Assembly: GCF_000800015.1 (NCBI RefSeq)
Contig: NZ_JUGR01000001.1
Coordinates: forward strand, 2,046,001-2,110,000
Source: Terriglobus sp. TAA 43
Lineage (GTDB): Bacteria > Acidobacteriota > Terriglobia > Terriglobales > Acidobacteriaceae
Direction of reading: 5' to 3'
Length of the DNA stretch: 64,000 bases
Shown here: positions 25,811 to 34,081 of the stretch, in pieces
How positions within the stretch are numbered: the stretch's first letter is position 1
Layout of the letters: the number at the start of each line of letters is the position of its first letter
Translations under genes and position numbers: made by a program
Notes under the pieces: model-generated
What the model saw: only the letters and a program-made list of their open reading frames with translations
What the model was told of the DNA's origin: nothing
Databases searched by the model: none

Positions 25811-25930
25811 CGGTCTTACCTTTCAATACGAAAATCAACACAATCGCCCCCGTTCACGCTCGTTTTTGTCGCGTGTTCGGAAGCGTTCGTTACGAACTGG
25901 TGCAACCTCGCAGTGCCAGCGTTCAGCACG

Positions 25931-26491
25931 TCACTTGCCGGATAACTTCTCCACACCCAAGCCCTGGAGCGCAGCCCACCGCGGATCACTATGTTGCTCT
26001 CCGCAGTTACAGGTTGTCTCATTCAGGTTCGCTCCGCAGTGGGGGCAAAGTCCCTTGCAATCCTCCCGGCAGAGCGAGCGATCGGGCAGGGAAAGGAGCA
26101 CCTGCTCGCGCACCGCGTCTTCCAGCAGGAGGCCGCTCGTTTCATAATACCCGATTTCTGTCTCGGCTTCACTGATACTCCGCTCACCAGGGTCAGAATC
26201 CGCACCGGCAGGCCGGAAAACCAGGTCAAAGGTCTGCTCCACGTGCCGCTGAATCGGCTCCAGGCAGCGGCCGCACAGCAATTCGAAGTCGCCCGCAAGA
26301 TGTGCACGCAGGCGAATGTCTTCCACAATCTCGCGGGGACCGCGATATTCCTCGAGACGCTCTGCTGTGCCCTTGACGGCCAACGGGCCGATCTGGCGGA
26401 CGTCGCGCGCATAGTCCACGGAACCGGGCTCCAGGCGCAGGTCCAGTGTCATTGGGTCGGGATTAAGGTCGGCGGGGGTAATGCGGGTCAC
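25931..26491 (-). CDS. DUF177 (YceD-like) protein, 23S rRNA maturation factor
   Basis: About 186 residues. A GGAGG lies 11 bases before a GTG at 26491, taken as the start; an in-frame GTG at 26524 and ATG at 26452 are alternatives. The conserved C-terminal block reads LPDRSLCREDCKGLCPHCGANLN, with four cysteines after D-G-E-type acidic residues, and an earlier C-x-x-C (LLCGRCLEP). YceD/DUF177 proteins always neighbour rpmF, as here, and in E. coli and plants help 23S rRNA accumulation. First gene of the operon with rpmF and plsX. Confidence 0.9.
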   Translation of the reverse strand: MTRITPADLNPDPMTLDLRLEPGSVDYARDVRQIGPLAVKGTAERLEEYRGPREIVEDIRLRAHLAGDFELLCGRCLEPIQRHVEQTFDLVFRPAGADSDPGERSISEAETEIGYYETSGLLLEDAVREQVLLSLPDRSLCREDCKGLCPHCGANLNETTCNCGEQHSDPRWAALQGLGVEKLSGK

Positions 26492-27446
26492 ACATCTATT
26501 ATCCTCCACAATCTGCTCCTGCACAGAAGGGGACAGATTCCATCTGTCAGAAAGTGATATTCACGGATATTCCAAATTTGGTATACGCAAGAACGATATG
26601 CAGACCATTTCTGCGAATTTCCGGTAAAAAACGGAAACTACTGGTTTGGCACACAACCTGCTTTAAGGAAAGGCGGGAAGAATGTGCGGATAGGTGCTGC
26701 TGGCAAAGCTGGTAGCCCAATGCACCAGAACCACCCGGCCCGGCGATGCAGACCGCGCCAGATTCGAGACCCAAAGTGGTCCGGACTGAGCAGACGGCGC
26801 CCCGGCCCCGGCAGCAAGACCCTTTAGGAGGCCAGTGATGGCCATTAAGTTCGACGAAACGGCCACCCGGAGTGGCCGTTTTCCGTTGGAGTGAGTTTCA
26901 TTGCACAAAAAATAGTGCATCGAGGGACTTGCATCCTTGCTCCAATACGAGTAGATTGGTGTTGCCTGATGAACCGGCTGAGCATGGCCCACGCATTTCG
27001 CCCGGGTAGCCGCTCGCTGAAGATCGCAGGCAGGAACGAAATCATTTAGACACTGAAAGTGAATTCTCTCCGTCCGGCCCGGGTTTCGTGTGCCGAGGAC
27101 AGAGAGCAGAAGATAAGGCGCAGAGAACCGCTCGGCACCACATCCTTTTATTTCGTTTGTGTGCCAGCCGCTTCCGGCGACCTTCAGATGCAAGCCGAAA
27201 TACCAAACGCTGTCGCAACGTAAGCGGCATGCATGGCAAACGAACTGCACAAGGATTCCGGGACGAAACGGGCAAGATATTTGCCCCTCTCCCGCAGGAT
27301 TTCGAGTTAACGCTTGAGACGCACTTCCCTTCTGAACGCATCCCGTGTCTGCCGGCCAACCCGGCACCCGTAACGAAGGCGGCTAAGAACCGCCAGAAGA
27401 GTCCTGCGCGCACAAAAACGCAGGGCCAGAGACAGAAAGAAGAAGC
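26492..27446. other. Gene-poor 0.95 kb stretch between divergent operons
   Basis: No protein gene of normal length is supported. It holds a strong ribosome site AGGAGG at 26826-26831, six bases before an 18-codon frame (ATG 26838, stop 26892-26894). A terminator-like hairpin (26857-26881) lies within that frame. A second inverted repeat, GTGCCGAG (27090-27097) with CTCGGCAC (27131-27138), lies in the leader of the gene at 27447. Longer frames on both strands here have Cys/Trp/His-heavy, non-protein-like composition. Confidence 0.6.
26857..26884 (+). terminator. Terminator-like hairpin in the gene-poor stretch
   Basis: AAACGGCCAC (26857-26866) pairs perfectly with GTGGCCGTTT (26872-26881), loop CCGGA, then TCC after a run of four T. 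It has no upstream gene on the plus strand apart from the 18-codon frame that contains it, so it may end a small RNA. Confidence 0.6.
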
Positions 27447-28487
27447 ATGAACGCAGAGCAACTGAACTTCCCCGAGCCCAATGTTGCCGTTGTGGCTCCG
27501 ACGTCTTCCTCCCCAGCCAGCGAGGAAGGTGCATCGAATGGCGCTCCCGGCGGAGCAGCAGGAAAGAGCCGCCGTCGTCGTCGCAAGCGCAAGAGTCGTC
27601 CTGGTGCCGCAAACGGTGAGGCAGGCGCGACACCGCAGGCAACAGTCGGCGCAGAGGGTGGCGAAGCGGCCGCTCCCGCGCAGAATGCCAACCAGCAGCA
27701 GCAACCCCGCCAGAACAATGGTCAGCAGCAGGGCCAAGGCCAGGGTCAGGGCAAGCGCTGGAAAAAGAAGAAACACGGTGGACGGGGCGATGGTCAGCCT
27801 CGCCCCGAGCCGGGTAACAGCCTGCAGGGCAGTAACTCCGGCATTGGCAACCGTGGCCGCAACCGCAAGCAGCAGCAGCGCGGACCGCGTTCGTTCGTGG
27901 GTCCCATGGATCACAGCTACCGCGAGGTGAACGGCAACTATGCCGACACGCCGGCCAGCACCATTGAGATCCACGGCAACCATCGCTCGCGGCAGAACAA
28001 CCACCGTAACCACCACTTCAACGAAGACCGGCTTCCGCCCGAACTGATGCACCATCAGCGCGCCGTGGCTATTCCGGAAGATGCACCAACGCACATCTAC
28101 TTCTTCATTGAAGACCTGTTCTTTACTGCGAAGATCCAGGAGACGGCGCGCCTACAGGGTGTGAAGGTCGCATTCATGAAGCCGGAAAAGGACATTGTTG
28201 CCCATCTGGCGGAACTGCCGGAACACGATCATCCGTCGCTGATTGTGTTTGATCTGAACAATGCCAACGCCAAGCCGCTTACCCTGATTCCGAAGCTGAA
28301 GGCCAAGTTGAAGAAGGGCACGTCAATCATCGGCTTCCTATCGCATCTGCAGGGCGACCTGAAGGCGAAGGCCGTGGAAGCGGGATGCAACTCTGTGATG
28401 CCGCGTGCGGCCTTCTCGCAGAACCTGCCGAATCTGCTGCGCCGCTACGGCGTGGAAGATGAGCATGAGCCAAACTTCAACATGTAA
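27447..28487 (+). CDS. Basic, disordered protein with receiver-like C-terminal domain
   Basis: 346 residues. The N-terminal half (to about 200) is low-complexity. It has a polybasic KSRRRRRKRKSR tract near residue 35-46, a Q/N-rich run (NQQQQPRQNNGQQQGQGQGQ) and Arg/Gly-rich patches, giving a likely unfolded, nucleic-acid-binding region. The C-terminal ~125 residues resemble a response-regulator receiver fold: IYFFIEDLFFTAKIQETARL, SLIVFDLNN (phospho-Asp strand position), GTSIIGFLSHLQ, and KAVEAGCNSVMPRAAF (K-type final strand). Acidic pocket residues before the first strand are missing, so it may be a pseudo-receiver. Not recognised as a named family. Followed by its own terminator. Confidence 0.75.
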   Translation: MNAEQLNFPEPNVAVVAPTSSSPASEEGASNGAPGGAAGKSRRRRRKRKSRPGAANGEAGATPQATVGAEGGEAAAPAQNANQQQQPRQNNGQQQGQGQGQGKRWKKKKHGGRGDGQPRPEPGNSLQGSNSGIGNRGRNRKQQQRGPRSFVGPMDHSYREVNGNYADTPASTIEIHGNHRSRQNNHRNHHFNEDRLPPELMHHQRAVAIPEDAPTHIYFFIEDLFFTAKIQETARLQGVKVAFMKPEKDIVAHLAELPEHDHPSLIVFDLNNANAKPLTLIPKLKAKLKKGTSIIGFLSHLQGDLKAKAVEAGCNSVMPRAAFSQNLPNLLRRYGVEDEHEPNFNM

Positions 28488-28506
28488 GTAAGGCAACGAA
28501 GTACTC

Positions 28507-28541
28507 GAAGGGCATCCGAAAAAGGATGCCCTTCGTTCTTT
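28507..28541 (+). terminator. Rho-independent terminator
   Basis: GAAGGGCATCC (28507-28517) pairs with GGATGCCCTTC (28524-28534) around GAAAAA, followed by GTTCTTT. Ends the receiver-like gene before moaB. Confidence 0.85.
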
Positions 28542-28558
28542 CCGAAGAAACGAAATCT

Positions 28559-29077
28559 ATGCCTGAAGTTATCTTCCAACCGATACGCATTGCGGTTCTG
28601 ACTGTCAGTGATACGCGCAACATCACCGATGATCGCTCCGGCGATGCACTGGTGCAGCGGCTGACCGATGCAGGCCATCTGTCGGCAGCACGCAATGTTG
28701 TGCACGATGAAATCGCCAGCATTCAAGCATGTTTACGTGCATGGATAGCGGTTGAGGAGATCGATGCGATCCTCATCATTGGCGGCACAGGAATCACAGG
28801 ACGCGATATCACCCCAGAAGCAGTGAGACCGCTCCTGGACAAAGAATTACCAGGCTTCGGGGAGTTATTCCGTATGCTTTCCTACCAGAAGATTGGAACA
28901 GCAGCGATGTTATCGCGTGCTCTCGGCGGAGTAAGTGGCGGCAAGTTACTCTTTGCGCTTCCAGGCTCAACCAATGCCGTACTTGAGGCATGGGATGAGA
29001 TACTTGTCCACCAGTTCGACCGCCGCACCCGCCCCGGAAATCTTGTGGCACTGATGCCCCGCTTGAAGGAGAAGTAA
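28559..29077 (+). CDS. moaB: Molybdenum cofactor biosynthesis protein MoaB
   Basis: 172 residues. MoCF_biosynth fold with IRIAVLTVSDTRNITDDRSG at the start, AILIIGGTGITGRDITPEAV as the MPT-binding TGGTG-type motif, and FALPGSTNAVLEAWDEIL near the end, the MoaB/MogA pattern. MoaB-type proteins adenylylate molybdopterin in organisms without MogA. ATG 28559 is preferred over an ATG 33 bases upstream, which would lie inside the terminator hairpin. No other Mo-cofactor genes are near. It ends 3 bp before the cupin gene. Confidence 0.9.
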   Translation: MPEVIFQPIRIAVLTVSDTRNITDDRSGDALVQRLTDAGHLSAARNVVHDEIASIQACLRAWIAVEEIDAILIIGGTGITGRDITPEAVRPLLDKELPGFGELFRMLSYQKIGTAAMLSRALGGVSGGKLLFALPGSTNAVLEAWDEILVHQFDRRTRPGNLVALMPRLKEK

Positions 29078-29080
29078 GGT

Positions 29081-29428
29081 ATGCCCACGCGCATCGTCGA
29101 TACCAGCAACGCAGAACATTACACGTGGGGCATCGACTGCGATGGATGGCATTTGGTCAAAGGTGAAGAACTCAGCGTCATTGAGGAACGTATGCCGCCG
29201 GGACGCAGCGAGGAACGCCATTCCCACACAAAGTCACGGCAGTTTTTCTTTGTGCTGGAGGGCGAACTAACGCTGGAAGTGGAGCATCATGACTTCGTCG
29301 TCACTACCGGCAAGGGCGTCGAAGTCCACCCCGGCCAGGCACATACCGCCATCAACCGCAGCCAGGCTGACGTGCGCATGCTCGTCATCAGCCAGCCGCC
29401 CAGCCACGGCGACCGCACGCCAGCGTAA
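29081..29428 (+). CDS. Cupin-domain protein
   Basis: 115 residues, single small cupin barrel. Motif 1: G-R-S-E-E-R-H-S-H-T-K-S-R-Q-F-F-F-V-L-E-G with the HxHx4Q-type metal ligands (H at ~47 and 49). Motif 2: GVEVHPGQAHTAINRS with the second His. Such proteins are dioxygenase-like or sugar-binding; no substrate can be named. It begins 3 bp after moaB and is followed 13 bp later by dnaG, so they may be one transcript. Confidence 0.85.
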   Translation: MPTRIVDTSNAEHYTWGIDCDGWHLVKGEELSVIEERMPPGRSEERHSHTKSRQFFFVLEGELTLEVEHHDFVVTTGKGVEVHPGQAHTAINRSQADVRMLVISQPPSHGDRTPA

Positions 29429-29441
29429 CCTGTAAACAGCA

Positions 29442-31220
29442 GTGGCCGACGACTTCAAAGAACAGGTAAAAGCCGCCACCGACATCGTCAAGGTGATCGG
29501 CGAATATGTGCGCCTGCGCAAGAGTGGCGCGCAAAATTTCAGCGGCCTGTGCCCCTTTCACCAGGAAAAGTCACCGTCGTTCAGCGTGAATGCGGCGCAT
29601 GGATACTTTTACTGCTTCGGCTGTCATGCCAAGGGCGACGTATTCACCTTCGTGCAGAAGCTTGAAAACATCTCGTTTCCTGAAGCCGTTCGCGTCGTCG
29701 CACAGAAGATGGGAATCCCGCTGCCGAAACGCGAATGGAACTCACCGGAGGAGGCAGCGCAGGCGGGATTGCGGCGGCAGCTCATCGACATTCATGAAGC
29801 CGCAACGCAGTATTTCCAGCAGGCGCTCCAATCGGCAGAAGCGGCGCGTGCGCGTGAATATCTCTCCACCCGAGCGGTCAGTGCGGACACGATCAACATG
29901 TTCCGCATCGGATATGCGCCAGACGATTTCAATCACATGCGCGAAGCGCTCTCCAAGCACTTCAATGATGAGGCGATGCGCTCCAGCGGCCTGTTCTCCT
30001 CGCGCGAGCAGAGTGATGAAGGCAGACCCGTTGGGTCCTTATATGCGCGCTTCCGCAAGCGAATCACCTTCCCCATCTGCAATGAAGCAGGCAAGACGAT
30101 TGCGTTCACAGCGCGTGCTCTGGACAGCGATGAAAAGAGCGGGCCGAAGTATCTGAACTCGCCCGAGACGCCGCTGTATACGAAGGGCCAGGTTCTCTTC
30201 AACCTCGACAAGGCAAAGGCCGCGATCCGTTCGCAGGATTACGCGCTGCTAGTGGAAGGACAGATGGATTGCATCCGCGTATTCACATCCGGATTGCAGC
30301 CAGTGATCGCGACCAGCGGCACGGCATTCACAGAACATCAGGTGCGATTGCTATCGCGATTCACCAAACGCGTCGTCGTAAATTTTGATCCCGACACTGC
30401 AGGCGCAAACGCTGCCGAGAAATCGTTAGCCTTGTTAACTGAAGCGGAGTTTGAAGTCCGTATCATGACGCTTGAAGGTGGCCTTGATCCTGATCGGTAT
30501 GTTCTGGAACGTGGCATTGCAGCCTATGCCGAAGCGTTGCGCAATGCGAAGCCCCATGCGGAGTACCTGATTGACCGAGCACGCACCCTGTTTCCGCAGC
30601 GCACCGCCGAGGCAAAGGTAAAAGCAGTCAATTTCCTGCTGCCTCATGTGCGTCGTTTGCCCTCTGCAATTCAGCGCACGCAGTTCGTCGATGATGCCGC
30701 GCAGAAGCTGGGCATCGACTCCTCCCTGATGCGGCAGGAGTTGCAACATGCGGCAACGCATCGGCTGGAGAGCGTACGCAGTACGTCAGCCATGCAGTTG
30801 AGCGAGACAGAGCGTATCCTGCTGCGAGCGCTGGTGCAGCCTGAAACAGACCGCGCACGCCAACGTGCTGCAAGCGAACTCACCGCGCATCCTGAATGGC
30901 TTGATGGCCTTGCTGCAGGAGAGTTGATCGAAGCGCTTGCCGGTGCTCCCTTAACGGATAATCCGCTGGAGTCAGCGCCTGACGATCGTAGCCGAGAGAT
31001 GTTGGCACGCCTGCTGCACGAAGACGCCATAGGCGATCCTGCGATGCTTGCCAACGAAGTGGGCAATGTACTGCATACGCTTGAACGACGCAGACTGGAG
31101 CGTCGTAAGAGCGAACTGCGCGGCCTCATTGCAGAAGCCGAACGACGTGGCGATACCGACATGGTGACGCAGTTGCAAATGGAAGCTGTGGAAGTGAACC
31201 GCGCACTGCGCATGCTGTAG
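29442..31220 (+). CDS. dnaG: DNA primase
   Basis: Makes RNA primers at the replication fork. 592 residues, GTG start. The zinc-ribbon CHC2 domain is complete: C37, H40, C58, C61 (CPFHQEKS...YFYCFGCHAKGD). The TOPRIM catalytic core (~250-350) shows LLVEGQMDCIRV with the catalytic Glu and VVNFDPDTAGANA with the DxD metal site. The C-terminal ~150 residues form a helicase-binding, helical part with KSELRGLIAEAERRGD. rpoD, its common partner, is not adjacent in this window. Confidence 0.96.
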   Translation: MADDFKEQVKAATDIVKVIGEYVRLRKSGAQNFSGLCPFHQEKSPSFSVNAAHGYFYCFGCHAKGDVFTFVQKLENISFPEAVRVVAQKMGIPLPKREWNSPEEAAQAGLRRQLIDIHEAATQYFQQALQSAEAARAREYLSTRAVSADTINMFRIGYAPDDFNHMREALSKHFNDEAMRSSGLFSSREQSDEGRPVGSLYARFRKRITFPICNEAGKTIAFTARALDSDEKSGPKYLNSPETPLYTKGQVLFNLDKAKAAIRSQDYALLVEGQMDCIRVFTSGLQPVIATSGTAFTEHQVRLLSRFTKRVVVNFDPDTAGANAAEKSLALLTEAEFEVRIMTLEGGLDPDRYVLERGIAAYAEALRNAKPHAEYLIDRARTLFPQRTAEAKVKAVNFLLPHVRRLPSAIQRTQFVDDAAQKLGIDSSLMRQELQHAATHRLESVRSTSAMQLSETERILLRALVQPETDRARQRAASELTAHPEWLDGLAAGELIEALAGAPLTDNPLESAPDDRSREMLARLLHEDAIGDPAMLANEVGNVLHTLERRRLERRKSELRGLIAEAERRGDTDMVTQLQMEAVEVNRALRML

Positions 31221-31257
31221 CGAATAAGCATCTCTCGTTTCCGTTCAGGAGGAAGAT

Positions 31258-31689
31258 ATGGCGATCACGCGTCGATCCTTTGCCACGCGCGCACTCGCGC
31301 TTGCATCCATTCCCGCAGTAGATGCACCACCGCGCAAACGCATTCATCGCATGGGGCCAGCCACCGCTGCGGTCTATTCGGCCGCGGTCCAATGGGGCAG
31401 CCTGTTGTTTCTCTCCGGCAAAGGCTCAGGCACTGCACCTGATCCAACTGATATTCGTAGCTGCACGAATCATGTTCTGGACGCCTTTGCAAAGGAGCTT
31501 GCCAATGCAGGCTCATCGCTGGAGAACGTGCTGAAGATCACCGTCTATCTGCAACGCCCAGAGGATGTGCCTGCGATGAACGAAGTCTTTGCGCAGCACT
31601 TTCCCAAAGACCCACCTGCACGTACCACCATCATCACGCGTACACCTCATCCCACTTTGGTAGAGATGGATTTGGTCGCCGGCATCTGA
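31258..31689 (+). CDS. Exported RidA-family protein
   Basis: 143 residues. The N-terminus (MAITRRSFATRALALASIPAVDA) has a TAT-like RRSF signal, and a strong AGGAGG lies 5 bases upstream. The RidA fold follows: FLSGKGSG, LDAFAKELANAGSSLENVLKITVYLQRPEDVPAMNEVF, and PPARTTIITR with the substrate-contacting Arg. RidA hydrolyses reactive enamines/imines in the cytosol, so an exported copy is unusual. Paralogue of the next gene (24 bp away). Confidence 0.85.
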   Translation: MAITRRSFATRALALASIPAVDAPPRKRIHRMGPATAAVYSAAVQWGSLLFLSGKGSGTAPDPTDIRSCTNHVLDAFAKELANAGSSLENVLKITVYLQRPEDVPAMNEVFAQHFPKDPPARTTIITRTPHPTLVEMDLVAGI

Positions 31690-31712
31690 CGGCATGCGAG
31701 AGAATAAGAGAC

Positions 31713-32087
31713 ATGAGCACCGAAGAAGCAAAGTATCTTGCCATTAACCCGAACCACCCCAACGCGGGCATTTATTCGCCTGCAGTTGTTTTCGGCAACG
31801 TGGTGTATCTCTCGGCGAAAACATCGTGGATTGCACCGGAACCAGACGACATCCGCGCCGCAACAGCATATCTTCTGGATCAGGTGGAGAAGGAACTTCT
31901 GAACGCCGGTTCGTCCATGCACAAGGTGTTGAAAGTTATTGTGTACTTGCGTGACATGAACGATTACGTCGCCATGAACGAGGTTTACACCGGACGTTTC
32001 GGCAAGAACGCGCCCGCACGCACCACCATTGAATCGAAGCTGCCGAAGAACAGCATCGTGGGCTTTGATGTAACGGCTTACCTCTAA
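31713..32087 (+). CDS. RidA-family protein
   Basis: 124 residues. Same fold as the preceding gene with 'YSPAVVFGNVVYLSAKTS', 'LDQVEKELLNAGSSMHKVLKVIVYLRDMNDYVAMNEVY' and PARTTIES with the key Arg. No signal peptide, so cytosolic, the usual place for enamine/imine deaminase activity. The two genes look like a tandem duplication with one copy redirected outward. GAGA-type weak ribosome site. Confidence 0.88.
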   Translation: MSTEEAKYLAINPNHPNAGIYSPAVVFGNVVYLSAKTSWIAPEPDDIRAATAYLLDQVEKELLNAGSSMHKVLKVIVYLRDMNDYVAMNEVYTGRFGKNAPARTTIESKLPKNSIVGFDVTAYL

Positions 32088-32105
32088 TCACATCCAAAGA
32101 GTGCA

Positions 32106-32693
32106 ATGACAGAACAAAAAACAAGGCAGGCGGAGCTGTGGCTCTTTCGTCACGGTGAAACAGAGTGGTCGCTGAACGGCAAGCACACCAGCTACACAGA
32201 TCTTCCGTTGACGGAACATGGACGTGAGCAGGCAACAGCCCTTGCGTCAGTGATTGCCAAGACACAGTTTGACCTGGTGCTGACCAGCCCGCGGCAACGC
32301 GCACGCGATACCGCAGCGCTTGCTGGACTGGGTGATCGCGCGGAAGTCGAGCCGAATCTGCAGGAATGGAACTACGGCGTGTACGAAGGCAAGAGCACTC
32401 CGGAGATTCAGGCGGCCGAACCAGGATGGAGCGTTTGGGACGATCCCATTACCGGTGGCGAATCCATAGATCAGGTCGCCGCGCGTGCACAGTTGGTGAT
32501 TGATCGCTGCCTGCAGCATGGCGGACGCTGCGCGTTGTTCGCGCATGCCCACATATTCCGCATTCTGGCGGCGGTGTGGGCTGAGCAACCGGGCGTTTTC
32601 GGGCAGCGGCTTGCGCTGTCCACGGCCACCATCAGCGTCCTGGGATGGGAGCATGGCACCCGCGTCATCACACGCTGGAATGCCGCTCCGTGA
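32106..32693 (+). CDS. Histidine phosphatase family protein
   Basis: 195 residues. Starts with LFRHGETEWSLNGK, the RHG phospho-His motif of phosphoglycerate-mutase-like phosphatases. It continues with SPRQRARDTAALAG and LQEWNYGVYEGKSTPEI, and ends with the second His in FAHAHIFRILAAVW. Likely a cytosolic sugar- or nucleotide-phosphatase; the substrate cannot be told. Begins 18 bp after the RidA gene. Confidence 0.9.
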   Translation: MTEQKTRQAELWLFRHGETEWSLNGKHTSYTDLPLTEHGREQATALASVIAKTQFDLVLTSPRQRARDTAALAGLGDRAEVEPNLQEWNYGVYEGKSTPEIQAAEPGWSVWDDPITGGESIDQVAARAQLVIDRCLQHGGRCALFAHAHIFRILAAVWAEQPGVFGQRLALSTATISVLGWEHGTRVITRWNAAP

Positions 32694-32728
32694 TTGTTTT
32701 CGCCCCGTAACAGGCGCACAATAAACGT

Positions 32729-32956
32729 ATGTGCAACTGCGGTTGTGACCCATCGACGCAGGACGAAGCGAACAAGCTGCGGAAGAAGTCCGTTGTGACG
32801 GTTATTGCAGCGGCGTGCCTTACGTTCATTTCAGTCATGGTGAACCCGACACAGCATCCGTCCGTAGTGTGGGCGGTGGTTGCCGTGCAGATGGTTATGC
32901 TGGCGAGAGCCGTGTTGCTGCTGCGCAAGCGGAAGCAGTTACTGGCTGGCGTCTAG
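32729..32956 (+). CDS. Small two-helix membrane protein, hypothetical
   Basis: 75 residues. Starts MCNCGCDPSTQDEA with three closely spaced cysteines, then KLRKKSVVTVIAAACLTFISV and a second hydrophobic stretch near VVWAVVAVQMVMLA. Basic C-terminus (LLRKRKQLLAG). The Cys-rich tip could bind metal but no family is recognised. Confidence 0.6.
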   Translation: MCNCGCDPSTQDEANKLRKKSVVTVIAAACLTFISVMVNPTQHPSVVWAVVAVQMVMLARAVLLLRKRKQLLAGV

Positions 32957-32990
32957 GATTCCCTCAGCCTAAGGCTCTAAGCTTGTAGGC

Positions 32991-33425
32991 ATGCCGCACA
33001 TTCCGACCAAGCGCCTTCACTCCGATGCCAAGCTGCCCAAGTATGCCCATGAGGGCGCATGGGGCGATCTGGCCGCCGACCTTTACAGCGTTCACGAAGC
33101 CACGGTAGAGCCGCGCAAAACGGCCCTTGTTGCAACCGGTCTGGCGATGGCCTTTCCTGAGGAATACGGCGCGCTGGTGGAAGACCGCAGCGGTCTGGCC
33201 GTGAAAGGCATCACCACGCTCGCGGGTGTCATCGACCCCGGCTATCGCGGCGAAATCAAAGTCGTCCTGACCAACGTGACCGATGCCCCCATCACACTCA
33301 GCGCGGGCGACCGCATCGCGCAGCTACGCATTGTGAAGAAGCTGCAGGCCACGTTTGAAGAAGTGGACGATCTGGAAGCGACGCATCGTGGCGAAGGCGG
33401 CTTCGGCTCAACGGGACACAACTAG
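32991..33425 (+). CDS. dut: Deoxyuridine 5'-triphosphate nucleotidohydrolase
   Basis: 144 residues, trimeric dUTPase type. Motif 1 is GDLAADLYS, motif 2 EDRSGLAVKGI, motif 3 GVIDPGYRGEIKVVLTN with the catalytic Asp, motif 4 AGDRIAQL, and motif 5 RGEGGFGSTG. All five are present, so activity is expected. Removes dUTP and supplies dUMP for dTMP synthesis. Confidence 0.94.
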   Translation: MPHIPTKRLHSDAKLPKYAHEGAWGDLAADLYSVHEATVEPRKTALVATGLAMAFPEEYGALVEDRSGLAVKGITTLAGVIDPGYRGEIKVVLTNVTDAPITLSAGDRIAQLRIVKKLQATFEEVDDLEATHRGEGGFGSTGHN

Positions 33426-33449
33426 GTCCCGTTTCAAAAACTGCAAAGG

Positions 33450-33983
33450 CTACTCTTCCCAGTCGTGTTCCATTGGAAGACCCCGACTCTCGCGTGCCTG
33501 ATTTGTGATGTGGCGCAGGAAAGGGGTCTTCGCGGCTGTATATCGCGGCATGTCGTCGCCATACGCCATCGCAAGGTCCATCTTTAGGGCCTCATAGGTT
33601 CGCGCAATGTCTGGATGTTGGATAAGCCAGTCGCGCACCAGCAACTCATTCTTGATTGGCCATCTCGGGCACACGGCCAGATGCAAATGAAATGCCGGCT
33701 GCTGTCCCCGCGGCTCTCTGCGAAAGAAGCGCCGTTTGAAAAATCCCGCGTCGAGCTTGCGATATCCGGCTCCAGCCAGGATCGACACCAATGCATCGGC
33801 ATCCTCCAGCGATGGGATGGGAGCCATCATGTCGATGATGGGTTTCGCGCTGAGCCCAGGCACCGCAGTGCTACCGTAGTGTTCCAACTCATCCGCGACG
33901 TTGCCAAGAAACGTCTTCAGGCGTTCCCGCTCGTGCCAAAACATCTCTGGCCATGAGGCATCCGGCGGCATGATGCGAACCAT
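33450..33983 (-). CDS. GrpB-family protein
   Basis: 177 residues, GrpB (nucleotidyltransferase-like) fold. MVRIMPPDASWPEMF matches the usual family N-terminus, so ATG 33983 is preferred to an ATG 36 bases upstream. EHYGSTAVPGLSAKPIIDMMA carries the G-S-T and D-x-M motif, and HLHLAVC and RDWLIQHPDIARTYEALK complete the pattern. Function is unknown for the family. Convergent with dut. Confidence 0.85.
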   Translation of the reverse strand: MVRIMPPDASWPEMFWHERERLKTFLGNVADELEHYGSTAVPGLSAKPIIDMMAPIPSLEDADALVSILAGAGYRKLDAGFFKRRFFRREPRGQQPAFHLHLAVCPRWPIKNELLVRDWLIQHPDIARTYEALKMDLAMAYGDDMPRYTAAKTPFLRHITNQARESRGLPMEHDWEE

Positions 33984-34081
33984 GCCCAAAACTCGCCTCG
34001 TATTTTCAACCCTATGCATTTGAAAGACAGTGTAACCAAGCCAGCAGTCCGAATAGCGACGCGGGGTATGCTGAATCTGCT

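Noticed and set aside
26777-26800. SRP (4.5S) RNA-like GGTCCGGA motif
   Set aside because: The GGAAGCAG apical part that should follow is missing; the next bases are CTGAGCAGAC. No supporting fold.
26663-27367. 234-residue minus-strand frame
   Set aside because: Composition is Cys/Trp/His/Ser-rich and not protein-like, no ribosome site, and it runs across a hairpin and the divergent leader.
27088-27450. 120-residue plus-strand frame ending at the start of the gene at 27447
   Set aside because: Lys/Arg/Pro-rich leader translation without a family or ribosome site; runs through an inverted repeat.
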